Part shown: piece after piece, positions 35,008-42,887 of the stretch | Position numbering within the stretch: position 1 is the first letter of the stretch | Layout of the letters: every line of letters begins with the position of its first letter | Source: Micavibrio sp. UBA6139 | GTDB lineage: Bacteria; Pseudomonadota; Alphaproteobacteria; Micavibrionales; Micavibrionaceae | Reading direction: 5' to 3' | DNA: 53,542 bases | Assembly (NCBI GenBank): GCA_002423285.1 | Contig: DIVF01000021.1 | Span: forward strand, 1 to 53,542 | Notes under the pieces: model-generated | Seen by the model: the letters and a program-made list of their open reading frames with translations, nothing else | Told to the model about the DNA's origin: nothing | Databases searched by the model: none | Translations under genes and position numbers: made by a program

Positions 35008-35918
35008 TGACCAAAATCTGCTTTATCTCCGGCGGGGACAAAAACTACTACCCCATGCTTCTGGAATGGATTCATTCCATCCGCCGCTTCCCGCAAAGTC
35101 AGGGGATGGATATCTGCATCCTGAATGCCGGAATGACCCCGGAACAGGTCGAATCCCTGCGTCAGGCCTGTCACACAGTGAAAGACGCCCAATGGCCATG
35201 CCCCCTGCCGGACTGGAAAATTCGTGGCCGGGAATATTTGAAGGCCTGCGTTGCCCGCCCACACATCCCGGAATACTTTCCCGGCTATGACATCTATTTC
35301 TGGATGGACAGCGATACCTGGGTTCAGGACTGGTCCGCCGTTGAAATGTTTATCGAAGGGGCCAAACGCCATAAAGTGACCCTGACGGGCCAAGTTGACC
35401 GCGCCTATCCGCGTCAGGTCCGGGTCAAATGGCTGGGGTCTTGGCCTTGGAAAATCCGTGGGTTCTATTTTTCCAACGCCAAAAAAGCGTTCGGTATGCA
35501 AATGGCCAAGGATTTGATGCCTTACCATGTCCTTTTGGCCGGTGCGTTTGCCCTGCACCGCGATGCACCGCATTGGACCGGCTGGCAAGCCTTGCTAAAG
35601 CAGGCTTTGATCCGTGGGAAGATCTTCACGGCGGAGCAATTAAGCCTCGGGGTTTTATGTTATATCAAGGGCTTCCAACGCGAAGTTCTGCCAGCACATG
35701 TACATTGGCTATGCGAATTCAAACCACTTTGGGATGAAAAACGTCAGATTTTCGTTGAACCGTATCTGCCCCATAACCCCATCGGCATTTTACACCTGTC
35801 CGGCGTCGATGAAATGCGCCTCGATCGCAGTATCACCACTGATTTCAAGACTTTAGACGGCAACAAGGTTGAAAAATCCTACCGCTACCCGCATTTCAAC
35901 GGCGAAAAGCAAGCGTAA
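35007..35918 (+). CDS. GT8-like glycosyltransferase-fold protein of unknown function
   Basis: This 303-residue protein has the layout of GT-A/family 8-like proteins. The N-terminus ICFISGGDKNYYPMLLEWI resembles a nucleotide-sugar binding start. A DxD motif lies in FWMDSDTWVQDW (Asp101, Asp103), and a later LLAGAFALHRDAP segment and HLSGVDE end are visible. No signal or membrane segment is seen. The donor and acceptor sugars are unknown, and it could be an inactive relative. It shares one base with the amidase stop (TAATG) and ends in a hairpin, so it is the last gene of the ispDF operon. Confidence 0.6.
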   Translation: MTKICFISGGDKNYYPMLLEWIHSIRRFPQSQGMDICILNAGMTPEQVESLRQACHTVKDAQWPCPLPDWKIRGREYLKACVARPHIPEYFPGYDIYFWMDSDTWVQDWSAVEMFIEGAKRHKVTLTGQVDRAYPRQVRVKWLGSWPWKIRGFYFSNAKKAFGMQMAKDLMPYHVLLAGAFALHRDAPHWTGWQALLKQALIRGKIFTAEQLSLGVLCYIKGFQREVLPAHVHWLCEFKPLWDEKRQIFVEPYLPHNPIGILHLSGVDEMRLDRSITTDFKTLDGNKVEKSYRYPHFNGEKQA

Positions 35919-35926
35919 GGGGATTT

Positions 35927-35948
35927 AAAGGGGGCATTTCCCCCCTTT
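35927..35948. terminator. Hairpin after the GT8-like gene
   Basis: The arms AAAGGGGG and CCCCCTTT enclose a six-base loop between two genes with facing ends (stop 35918 and stop 35966). No long T-run follows on either strand, so it is a weak or bidirectional terminator. Confidence 0.45.
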
Positions 35949-35965
35949 GACCCTATTCTCTTTTC

Positions 35966-36493
35966 TTAAAATGGACGAAGTGCCCGGATGCAGAAGGCCC
36001 AGTAATCTGGTCCGGTCTGTAGTTTAAGATCATGGTGGGCATGTTCGCGGGCGCGGCTGAGCAGAACTTCGCGAACGCGTTCCACCCCGAAACTTTCCCG
36101 GATAAATTCTAAGGTGTGAACTTTCTGATCCGCGCAGCGGGCTTTGATGCTCCATCCGGCCATGTGGCCGTTTTGGGCTTCGGCGAAGGTGACGTTCATG
36201 CGGTTCAGGGCGCGGGTAAAGGCGTGGGTCAGCTTTTTTGATGCTGTTTCAACGCTTTGGCCCTTAAAATCCTTCATGGGAACGCAGTCAACCGGGGTCA
36301 CGACCCCATTATCGACCATGACCACAGATAAAAGCTCATGATCCGGGTGGCATTCCAACCCTTGCGCTCCAAAAACCGGACGAACCATAAAATCCCCGGC
36401 GGCATAGGGGTGATGCACGGGGGCCTTGAGTGGTTCAGCCTGTTGGCGTTCCGGGGCGGTGGCGGTGAAAACGGCGGAGAGTTGAGTCGTCAT
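35966..36493 (-). CDS. Hypothetical protein, divergent from 36743 gene
   Basis: No family is recognised for this protein of about 175 residues from the ATG at 36493 (an ATG four codons upstream is possible but has its ribosome site overlapping it). The sequence has no membrane or signal segment and looks like a compact cytoplasmic protein. It contains YAAGDFMVRPVFGAQGLECHPD, a GHMAGWSIKARC segment and a basic C-terminus, SRAREHAHHDLKLQ. The frame lacks obvious shadows and has normal codon use, so it is probably real. It is read divergently from the gene at 36743. Confidence 0.55.
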   Translation of the reverse strand: MTTQLSAVFTATAPERQQAEPLKAPVHHPYAAGDFMVRPVFGAQGLECHPDHELLSVVMVDNGVVTPVDCVPMKDFKGQSVETASKKLTHAFTRALNRMNVTFAEAQNGHMAGWSIKARCADQKVHTLEFIRESFGVERVREVLLSRAREHAHHDLKLQTGPDYWAFCIRALRPF

Positions 36494-36561
36494 GGTGGCT
36501 TGCATCCTTCAAGGGGCAAAAATCGGTCATTTCGGGATTTTTGGGATGCGCAGAACGCAGC

Positions 36562-36605
36562 AGCCGCTTGGCTTGGCAGAAGGTCTTAGCTTCTGCCGCG
36601 GCTAA
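36562..36605. repeat. Long imperfect inverted repeat with bulge
   Basis: On the plus strand, AGCCGC..GGCAGAAG is followed after 7 bases by CTTCTGCCGCGGCT. The two 8-base inner arms are perfect and the outer 6-base arms are also perfect, separated by a seven-base bulge on one side. The element lies about 70 bases upstream of the start of the minus-strand gene and inside the likely leader of that gene. No T-run flanks it. It may be a leader hairpin or a protein-binding site. Confidence 0.5.
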
Positions 36606-36742
36606 TAATCATAATGATGCTGTGCATGACGGCGTTCATGGGGATTATAAAAGCAGCCTTTGCATGAATCTGTCAAGTAATTGTTGCAATGCACCGCTCG
36701 AAATCATTGCTCACCTTTAGGGAATCTAATAGCGTGCCGCCC

Positions 36743-37285
36743 ATGACGACCACCAAAACCGTTCCCCATGCCCGATTATTCACCCCGCTTGGTTATGGGA
36801 CAGTTCTGCCTGTGAAGAACGAACGTGAGGCCGCCAAGATCTGCATCGCCCATAACGCCTATGCCTTCACGATGATGAAGCTGGAGTGTGAGGTTCAAGA
36901 TACCCCGGATGGCGCAATTCTGATCCCTATCCCGCAATACATGGATGAATCGGCGCTGCGCTATGTCGGGGTCAAAAAGCTGTATTCCAGTGAACAGGTT
37001 CAAGAGGAACTAACCCGGATTTTGCAGGAAAAACAAGCTGTTCCGCTGACTGAAGTACAGATTCAACGGGTCAATTCACTGCGTGATACGTTTAATGACC
37101 TGAATGTGATCTATAAACAGCATAAATTGCAGGTCAGCTACGTTGAAAATCCGTTTTTCACGCCAAATCAATTCGATATCCGTGAATATATGCCGCTGAA
37201 TGACCGCCAGAAGGTTTATGACGCGAAGGCCAGGCTGATCTGGCCAGCCCCAAAACCGCGCCGCCCGAGAATGACCTTCACTTAA
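36743..37285 (+). CDS. Hypothetical protein
   Basis: The family is unknown for this 180-residue protein (start at the ATG at 36743, MTTTKTVPHARLF). Starts at 36689 (ATG) or 36734 (GTG) would lengthen it, and no start has a good ribosome site. It is mixed alpha/beta without a membrane segment, with a glutamine-rich central helix (SEQVQEELTRILQEKQAVPL). It has a proline/arginine-rich end (PKPRRPRMTFT). Its stop overlaps the convergent ratA-type gene by 4 bases. Confidence 0.6.
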   Translation: MTTTKTVPHARLFTPLGYGTVLPVKNEREAAKICIAHNAYAFTMMKLECEVQDTPDGAILIPIPQYMDESALRYVGVKKLYSSEQVQEELTRILQEKQAVPLTEVQIQRVNSLRDTFNDLNVIYKQHKLQVSYVENPFFTPNQFDIREYMPLNDRQKVYDAKARLIWPAPKPRRPRMTFT

Positions 37286-37722
37286 GTTTTAGGTCCGTAA
37301 AGCTGCTCCGCCCGGGTTTCAAAGGCCCCGACCATACGCTTTACCGCTTCATGGAAGAACACTTCCAGCAATTTCTGGATCATCGGATTTTTGAATTCGA
37401 AATCAACGAAAAAATCGATCGTGCAGCTTCCATCCGGGTTTTCTTCAAAAATCCAGCGGTTGTTCAGGTGACGCATTGGCCCCTTCATATATTCAACCTG
37501 AACCTGATACGGTTCATTCAGTGTCACCCGGGATGAAAAACTCTCCCGCACCATTTTATAGCCAATAATCAGATCAGCATAGAAAACCGCCCCCTCACGC
37601 TTGGTGATCCGGCTGGCGATGCACCAGGGCAGAAATTGCGGGTATTTATCAACAGCCGCAACCAGATGAAACATCTGGGCGGGCGTATAAGGCAATATGC
37701 GGCGTTCGGCGTGGGTTGGCAT
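37282..37722 (-). CDS. RatA/COQ10-type START-domain protein
   Basis: This 146-residue SRPBCC (START-like) protein begins MPTHAERRILPYTPAQMFHL and contains VDKYPQFLPWC, the COQ10/RatA signature. COQ10 homologues bind coenzyme Q and are needed for normal respiration. The E. coli RatA name refers to a claimed ribosome-association toxin and should not be read as proof of a toxin-antitoxin system: no RnfH-type partner lies beside it. In alphaproteobacteria this gene usually follows lipA, and here a catalase gene lies between them. Confidence 0.9.
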   Translation of the reverse strand: MPTHAERRILPYTPAQMFHLVAAVDKYPQFLPWCIASRITKREGAVFYADLIIGYKMVRESFSSRVTLNEPYQVQVEYMKGPMRHLNNRWIFEENPDGSCTIDFFVDFEFKNPMIQKLLEVFFHEAVKRMVGAFETRAEQLYGPKT

Positions 37723-37870
37723 TTCAATTCTTCAATAATTTAATCTGTAAAACTCAATCGGTTTTGCCGATCTGCATACCGGGAATTCCCATTGTACTTA
37801 CAAGGGACAGCACCATATTCTTTTTCTATTCGACCATCAATCCTTTCAAAATATCAGGTATTTCAAAATC

Positions 37871-39325
37871 ATGACGAAAAAACCCACTTTGACCACCGCC
37901 AGCGGTATTCCTGTTGTTGATAATCAGAACGCCATTACCGCCGGGCCGCGCGGCCCGCTTTTGATTCAAGATTGGCAGCTTTTTGAAAAACACGCCCATT
38001 TCAACCGCGAACGCATCCCGGAACGGGTGGTTCATGCGAAGGGCTCTGCGGCCTATGGCACGTTCACCGTCACCAACCCGGATATTGCAAAATATACCCG
38101 CGCGGCGTTTTTGAACGGCAAGGGCAAGAAAACCAAAACCCTGCTGCGGTTTTCAACAGTCGCCGGGGAACGCGGTGCGGCGGATGCGGAGCGTGACGTG
38201 CGCGGCTTTGCCCTAAAATTCTATACGGAAGAAGGGAATTTTGATCTGGTCGGCAATAACACCCCGGTGTTTTTTGTCCGTGACCCCTATAAATTCTCTG
38301 ATTTTATTCATACGCAAAAACGTGACCCGAAAACGAACCTGCGCAGCAACACCGCGATGTGGGATTTATGGTCCCTGTCCCCGGAAAGCCTGCATCAGGT
38401 GACGATTTTATTCTCTGACCGTGGTATCCCAAAATCCTTCCGCCACATGCATGGGTTCAGCTCTCACACTTTGAGCTTATGGAACGAAGCGGGTGAGCGT
38501 TACTGGGTCAAATGGCATTTCAAAACCAAACAAGGGATTGAAAACATTAGCAATGATGAATCCGCCAAATGGATCGGTGAGAACCGCGAAACGCATCAGG
38601 AAGATTTGTTTAACACCATCGAACAGGGCGATTTCCCCAAATGGAGTGTCTTTGTTCAGATCATGAGCGAAAAAGAAGCGGAAACCTATCGCTGGAACCC
38701 GTTTGACCTGACCAAGGTTTGGCCACACGGCGATTATCCGTTGATTGAGGTGGGTGAGCTGGAATTGAACGCAAACCCGGAAAACTACTTCGCCGAAGTG
38801 GAACAGGCCAGCTTCTCCCCCGCCAACGTCCCGCCGGGTATTGGTCATTCACCGGACAAGATGCTGCAATTCCGCATTTTCTCTTATGCCGATGCGCATC
38901 GTTACCGTTTGGGTGTGAACTATGAATCCCTGCCGGTGAACAAGCCAGTCTGCCCTTATCACACCATGCACCGTGACGGGGCCATGCGGTTTGATGGCAA
39001 TAATGGCGCAGGTCCAAATTATGAACCCAATAGTTTTGGCGGCCCCTATGACTCACCTGAACTGAAAGAACCACCGCTGCGCATTGATGGTGATGCCGAT
39101 CGTTATAACCACCGCGACGGCAATGATGACTATACCCAGCCCGGTGATCTGTTCCGCCTGTTCGATGACGGTGAAAAAGATCGCCTGTTTTCAAACATTG
39201 CCGCCGCGATGAAAGGCGTGCCGGAGGATATTGCTCAGCGTCAGTTGAACCATTTCCACAAGGCTGATCCCGCCTATGCCATCGGGGTTGCCAAGAAACT
39301 GGGGCTGCAATTCAAACAGGCTTAA
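37871..39325 (+). CDS. katA: Catalase (small-subunit clade)
   Basis: This heme catalase of 484 residues would break down hydrogen peroxide. The catalytic His55 lies in ERVVHAKGSAAYGTF. The distal Asn is in the DLVGNNTPVFFVRDP block. The proximal tyrosine is in RIFSYADAHRYRLG. The SFRHMHGFSSHT segment fits clade 3 catalases. It is the only + strand gene between lipA and ratA and may have been inserted there. A 15-base perfect-arm hairpin follows it. Confidence 0.97.
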   Translation: MTKKPTLTTASGIPVVDNQNAITAGPRGPLLIQDWQLFEKHAHFNRERIPERVVHAKGSAAYGTFTVTNPDIAKYTRAAFLNGKGKKTKTLLRFSTVAGERGAADAERDVRGFALKFYTEEGNFDLVGNNTPVFFVRDPYKFSDFIHTQKRDPKTNLRSNTAMWDLWSLSPESLHQVTILFSDRGIPKSFRHMHGFSSHTLSLWNEAGERYWVKWHFKTKQGIENISNDESAKWIGENRETHQEDLFNTIEQGDFPKWSVFVQIMSEKEAETYRWNPFDLTKVWPHGDYPLIEVGELELNANPENYFAEVEQASFSPANVPPGIGHSPDKMLQFRIFSYADAHRYRLGVNYESLPVNKPVCPYHTMHRDGAMRFDGNNGAGPNYEPNSFGGPYDSPELKEPPLRIDGDADRYNHRDGNDDYTQPGDLFRLFDDGEKDRLFSNIAAAMKGVPEDIAQRQLNHFHKADPAYAIGVAKKLGLQFKQA

Positions 39326-39334
39326 AAGAAGATA

Positions 39335-39370
39335 ATAAAAAAACCGGGGTCATTGCCCCGGTTTTTTTAT
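39335..39370. terminator. Bidirectional intrinsic terminator (katA/lipA)
   Basis: Two perfectly complementary 15-base arms (39335-39349 and 39356-39370) with a CCGGGG/CCCCGG core and A/T-runs on both sides enclose a 6-base loop. It serves both the catalase on the + strand and lipA on the - strand. The lipA stop codon lies inside the arm. Confidence 0.92.
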
Positions 39371-40341
39371 TCTGCTGCAACGACCGTTTTTGCGGCCAGT
39401 TTTTCGTTCCGTGCTTCACGCAACCGGGCGAAATCTTCGCCGGCGTGATAGCTGGACCGGGTCAGCGGTGTGGCAGACACCATCAGGAAACCCTTGGCAC
39501 GGGCCATGCGCTCCAGCCCTTCGAACTCTTCCGGGGTCCAGAAATGCATCACCGGGGCATGTTTTGCCGTTGGTTGCAGGTACTGGCCGATGGTGATGAA
39601 ATCAATATCGGCGGCGCGCATGTCATCCATGACTTGCGCGATCTCTTCTTTGGTTTCACCCAAACCAACCATCAGGCCGGATTTGGTGAAAATGGATGGG
39701 TCAACATCCTTGACCCGTTGCAACAGACGCAAGGACCGGAAATAACGCGCGCCCGGACGAATGGTCGGGTACAAACGCGGCACGGTTTCAAGGTTATGGT
39801 TGAAAACATCAGGTTTTGCGCGGATCACTGCGTCAATTGCGTCCATATCGCCGCGGAAATCGCCGGGCAAGATTTCAATGGTTGTTTCCGGTGATTTGAA
39901 GCGGATGGCGCCGATGGTTTTCACAAAATGCTGTGCGCCGCTATCGGCCAGATCATCCCGGTCAACGGAGGTCACAACAACGTGTTTCAAGCCCATTTCA
40001 TGAACGGCCACGCCAACGCGCAGCGGCTCGTACTGGTCCAGTTCCTTAGGCTTCCCGGTCGCGACGTTACAGAAGGAACAGGCCCGGGTGCAAACCTCGC
40101 CCATGATCATGAAGGTCGAATGTTTCTTTTCCCAGCATTCGCCAATATTCGGGCAACCGGCTTCTTCGCACACGGTCGTCAGTTTCAAGGAACGAACAGT
40201 GTCCAAGGTTTCTTTAAAAACCTTACCCTGCGGCGCGCGCACGCGGATCCAGTCCGGTTTCTTGCCCATCGGGCGGTCCGGGTTCTTTTGCTTTTCGGGG
40301 TGGCGCTTGGCCTTATCGAGAAGTTTCGGATCGTAGGTCAT
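39367..40341 (-). CDS. lipA: Lipoyl synthase
   Basis: This radical-SAM enzyme inserts two sulfurs into protein-bound octanoate on lipoyl domains. The 324-residue protein has the auxiliary cluster cysteines in CEEAGCPNIGECW and the radical SAM CxxxCxxC in CTRACSFC. Other family blocks include GDFRGD and TKSGLMVGLGET. Lipoyl domains for it to modify are encoded by pdhB and pdhC in the same cluster. A long N-terminal stretch rich in lysine and proline (about 30 residues) is typical of proteobacterial LipA. Confidence 0.98.
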   Translation of the reverse strand: MTYDPKLLDKAKRHPEKQKNPDRPMGKKPDWIRVRAPQGKVFKETLDTVRSLKLTTVCEEAGCPNIGECWEKKHSTFMIMGEVCTRACSFCNVATGKPKELDQYEPLRVGVAVHEMGLKHVVVTSVDRDDLADSGAQHFVKTIGAIRFKSPETTIEILPGDFRGDMDAIDAVIRAKPDVFNHNLETVPRLYPTIRPGARYFRSLRLLQRVKDVDPSIFTKSGLMVGLGETKEEIAQVMDDMRAADIDFITIGQYLQPTAKHAPVMHFWTPEEFEGLERMARAKGFLMVSATPLTRSSYHAGEDFARLREARNEKLAAKTVVAAE

Positions 40342-40387
40342 GAGGCCTGCTTTTTATATCAGGAAATGCGGCGCGTTCACCAAGGAT

Positions 40388-40546
40388 TCAGGGCTGTTTT
40401 GGCTTTGGTGTCTGGTCAGTATTTTTTGCTGACTCATCCGGTTTGGGAGCCGGCTTTTGAGCGTCAACCGGCGGCAAGCCACCATGCAGAGCTTCAAAAT
40501 AATCAGAGATACGGCGTCTGCTTCGTTCGGAATTGGATGAGAGCAT
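40388..40546 (-). CDS. Small proline-rich protein between lipA and lpd
   Basis: This is an open frame of 52 codons that ends 46 bases before lipA. The start ATG has an AAGGGG ribosome site about 7 bases upstream. The N-terminal half is charged and possibly helical (SNSERSRRRISDYFEALHGG). The C-terminal half is a lysine/proline/aspartate-rich, disordered tail (PKPDESAKNTDQTPKPKQP). It is not a recognised family. The good ribosome site, tight spacing in a - strand operon and normal codon use argue for a real gene. Confidence 0.5.
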   Translation of the reverse strand: MLSSNSERSRRRISDYFEALHGGLPPVDAQKPAPKPDESAKNTDQTPKPKQP

Positions 40547-40631
40547 AATAGGCCCCTTTTGGTTTTACGGTTTATAAATATGCTATGGCAATTATCCAAT
40601 AGCACACCGGTCAAGATGTTCGCAAATAACA

Positions 40632-42032
40632 CTAGAAGTGAATGGCCTTACCATAAGCTGACAGGACCGATTCATGCATCATTTCCGACAAGGTTGGATG
40701 TGGGAAGATGGTGTGCATGAAGTCGAGTTCTGTGGCTTCCATGGTTTTGCCAACGACATAACCTTGAATCATTTCAGTGACTTCGGCCCCGATCATGTGC
40801 GCGCCGAGCAGTTCTCCGGTTTTCGCGTCAAAGACGGTTTTGACCATGCCTTCGGGTTCGCCCAAGGCAATGGCCTTGCCGTTACCGATAAATGGGAAAC
40901 GGCCAATTTTGACGTCGTAACCCTGCTCCTTGGCGGCTTTTTCGGTCAAACCGACGGAGGCCACTTGCGGCATGCAGTAGGTGCAGCCCGGAATGTTGAG
41001 CTTTTTCATCGGGTGGACATCTTTTTGTCCGGCGATTTTCTCAACGCAGATCACGCCCTCATGGGATGCTTTGTGCGCCAGCCATGGTGCCCCGGCGACA
41101 TCGCCGATGGCATAGACGTTTGGTTCTGCGGTCTTCAGATATTCGTCGGTGACGATCTGGCCACGTTCCAGTTTCACCTTGGTTTTATCAAGGCCGAGGT
41201 TTTCGGTGTTGGCAACAATGCCAACGGCCATAATGACACGGTCAACGGTAATTTGTTCAACTTTACCAGCGACTTCAACGCTGACCTTCACGTTGTTTGA
41301 GCCCTTATCGAGCTTCGTGACCTTCGCCCCGGTGATGATCTTCATCCCTTGCTTTTCAAAAGCCTTGCGGGCCATGGCGGAGATTTCTTCGTCTTCGACC
41401 GGCATGACGCGGTCCATGACTTCAACCACTGTAACGTCAGCGCCCATGTTCTTGTAAAAGCTGGCAAATTCAATGCCGATCGCACCTGACCCAACAACCA
41501 GCAATGATTTTGGCATTTCGGTTGGGACCATCGCTTCGCGGTAGGTCCAGACCAGCTTGCCGTCCGGTTCCATGCCCGGAATAACGCGGGCGCGGGCCCC
41601 TGTGGCGATGATGATATGTTTCGCGGTCAGGGTGTCATTAACCTTGCCGTCTTTTTCGACCGTCACTTTGCCGGACCCGGCGAGTTTGCCCCAGCCGTCA
41701 AATACGGTGACTTTGTTCTTCTTTAACAGGTGGCCGATGCCGCCGGAAAGCTGCTTTGCGACGCCGCGGGATCGTTCAACTATTTTCTTAAGATCAAACT
41801 CTACACCGCTGACTTTAAATCCAAATTGGTCTGCGTGTTGCAGTAAATGATGGATCTCGCTGGACCGCAAAAGCGCCTTGGTCGGGATGCATCCCCAGTT
41901 CAGGCAGATACCGCCCAGATGGTTGGCCTCCACCACTGCGGTTTTCATGCCCAGCTGGGCCGCGCGGATCGCCGCGACATAACCGCCCGGACCACCACCA
42001 ATGACAACAAGGTCAAACACATGATCAGCCAT
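40632..42032 (-). CDS. lpd: Dihydrolipoyl dehydrogenase (E3)
   Basis: This FAD enzyme reoxidises dihydrolipoamide in the pyruvate dehydrogenase complex and passes electrons to NAD. The 466-residue protein has the GGGPGGYVAAIRAAQ FAD motif, the redox-active disulfide GGICLNWGCIPTKALL, a second NAD motif (VVGSGAIGIEFASFY) and the C-terminal catalytic His in HTIFPHPTLSEMM. The start is set at the ATG at 42032. It is preceded by a small lipoprotein gene whose stop lies 2 bases before it. Confidence 0.97.
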   Translation of the reverse strand: MADHVFDLVVIGGGPGGYVAAIRAAQLGMKTAVVEANHLGGICLNWGCIPTKALLRSSEIHHLLQHADQFGFKVSGVEFDLKKIVERSRGVAKQLSGGIGHLLKKNKVTVFDGWGKLAGSGKVTVEKDGKVNDTLTAKHIIIATGARARVIPGMEPDGKLVWTYREAMVPTEMPKSLLVVGSGAIGIEFASFYKNMGADVTVVEVMDRVMPVEDEEISAMARKAFEKQGMKIITGAKVTKLDKGSNNVKVSVEVAGKVEQITVDRVIMAVGIVANTENLGLDKTKVKLERGQIVTDEYLKTAEPNVYAIGDVAGAPWLAHKASHEGVICVEKIAGQKDVHPMKKLNIPGCTYCMPQVASVGLTEKAAKEQGYDVKIGRFPFIGNGKAIALGEPEGMVKTVFDAKTGELLGAHMIGAEVTEMIQGYVVGKTMEATELDFMHTIFPHPTLSEMMHESVLSAYGKAIHF

Positions 42033-42034
42033 AA

Positions 42035-42160
42035 TTAGCACCAACCCTTTTTAGCGTGGCCCGGTGGGCAATGGTGCGGACCATTCCCCGGTTTTGTAAC
42101 GCACGCGGACAAGGATAAAACTGACAAAATTGTCAGGGTAATCAAGGCGATGTTTTTCAA
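42035..42160 (-). CDS. Very small lipoprotein with CPPGHAKKGWC tail
   Basis: The frame runs from a TTG at 42160 and gives 41 residues. A signal peptide (KNIALITLTILSVLSLS) ends in the lipobox SLSAC, so Cys20 would be lipidated. The mature part is only about 21 residues and ends CPPGHAKKGWC, a motif seen in small proteobacterial exported proteins. A GGAG ribosome site lies 7 bases before the TTG; an ATG at 42178 lacks one. The stop is 2 bases before lpd, so it is translated with it. Confidence 0.65.
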   Translation of the reverse strand: MKNIALITLTILSVLSLSACVTKPGNGPHHCPPGHAKKGWC

Positions 42161-42239
42161 GGGATAGCTCCAATTCATAATAATGCGTCCGCACTATACC
42201 GGATGGTTGCGGGTCTGTTCAATCGGGGAAATGTTATAT

Positions 42240-42887
42240 TTACTCAGCGGCGTGTAATTCAAGGGCGGGCTGGAAAGGTTCCCTCTGTTCCTGTTTCAGG
42301 CCAGAGATATTCCAGATTTTATCCCCCAATTCACGCACATAGGCTGTATCGCTCATCAGGTCTACCGCTTCGGTGTCGATGGTGATGATGCGGGCGCCCT
42401 GCTCCGCAGCTTGGGCGGCGTAATGGCGCAGGTGCGAATCCAGACCCGCGATGAACTCTAGGCTGACGGCCTTTTCATGGTCGCGGTTGCGGGAACGGAC
42501 GCGCTGGAGCTGCACTTCCGGGGTGCAGGTCAGGTATAAATAAAGCTCGGCACGACCTTCTTTTTCCTCAAGGCAATCAATGGCTTGCAGGGCGAGTTTG
42601 CGTTCAGTTTCGTTCAAAAACATCGTCGCATAGGCGCGGTCGGTAACAACCGAATAGTCAAAGACTGCAATATCATCGGCCACGGTGTTTTCCTTGAAGG
42701 TGAAAAAATTCCCCAAATAGAATGTCAGTTGGGAATACAGGCCATAGGAATCCGGGTTTTGATAGGCCAGGTCCAGATATTGGTTCTGGCCCAGATTTTC
42801 GTTGATGCAACGAAAGCCCAGCCCAGTCAGGGTATTGCACAGGGTCGTCTTGCCGACCCCCATCCCGCCAATGATTTCTACGCGCAT
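42240..42887 (-). CDS. Deoxynucleoside kinase-like P-loop protein (copy A)
   Basis: This 215-residue protein has the deoxynucleoside-kinase layout. P-loop GGMGVGKT lies at 7-14 and the possible catalytic Glu30 in CINENLGQNQYL. A following LQ-type helix, the FDYSVVTDRAYA motif (Asp77) and the LID arginines RVRSRNRDHE (129-138) complete the set. The substrate is unknown. It starts 10 bases inside copy B, and a third relative lies two genes upstream. The C-terminal 30 residues are not shared by the other copies. Confidence 0.75.
   Translation of the reverse strand: MRVEIIGGMGVGKTTLCNTLTGLGFRCINENLGQNQYLDLAYQNPDSYGLYSQLTFYLGNFFTFKENTVADDIAVFDYSVVTDRAYATMFLNETERKLALQAIDCLEEKEGRAELYLYLTCTPEVQLQRVRSRNRDHEKAVSLEFIAGLDSHLRHYAAQAAEQGARIITIDTEAVDLMSDTAYVRELGDKIWNISGLKQEQREPFQPALELHAAE

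Noticed and set aside
37282..37722. Toxin-antitoxin module (RatA toxin)
   Set aside because: Homology is to the COQ10/START family, there is no antitoxin partner, and the gene has the usual lipA neighbourhood.
42121..42136. Inverted repeat CTGACAA-AA-TTGTCAG as a possible operator
   Set aside because: It lies within the coding part of the small lipoprotein gene upstream of lpd, and no other site of the same kind was seen. It is probably chance.
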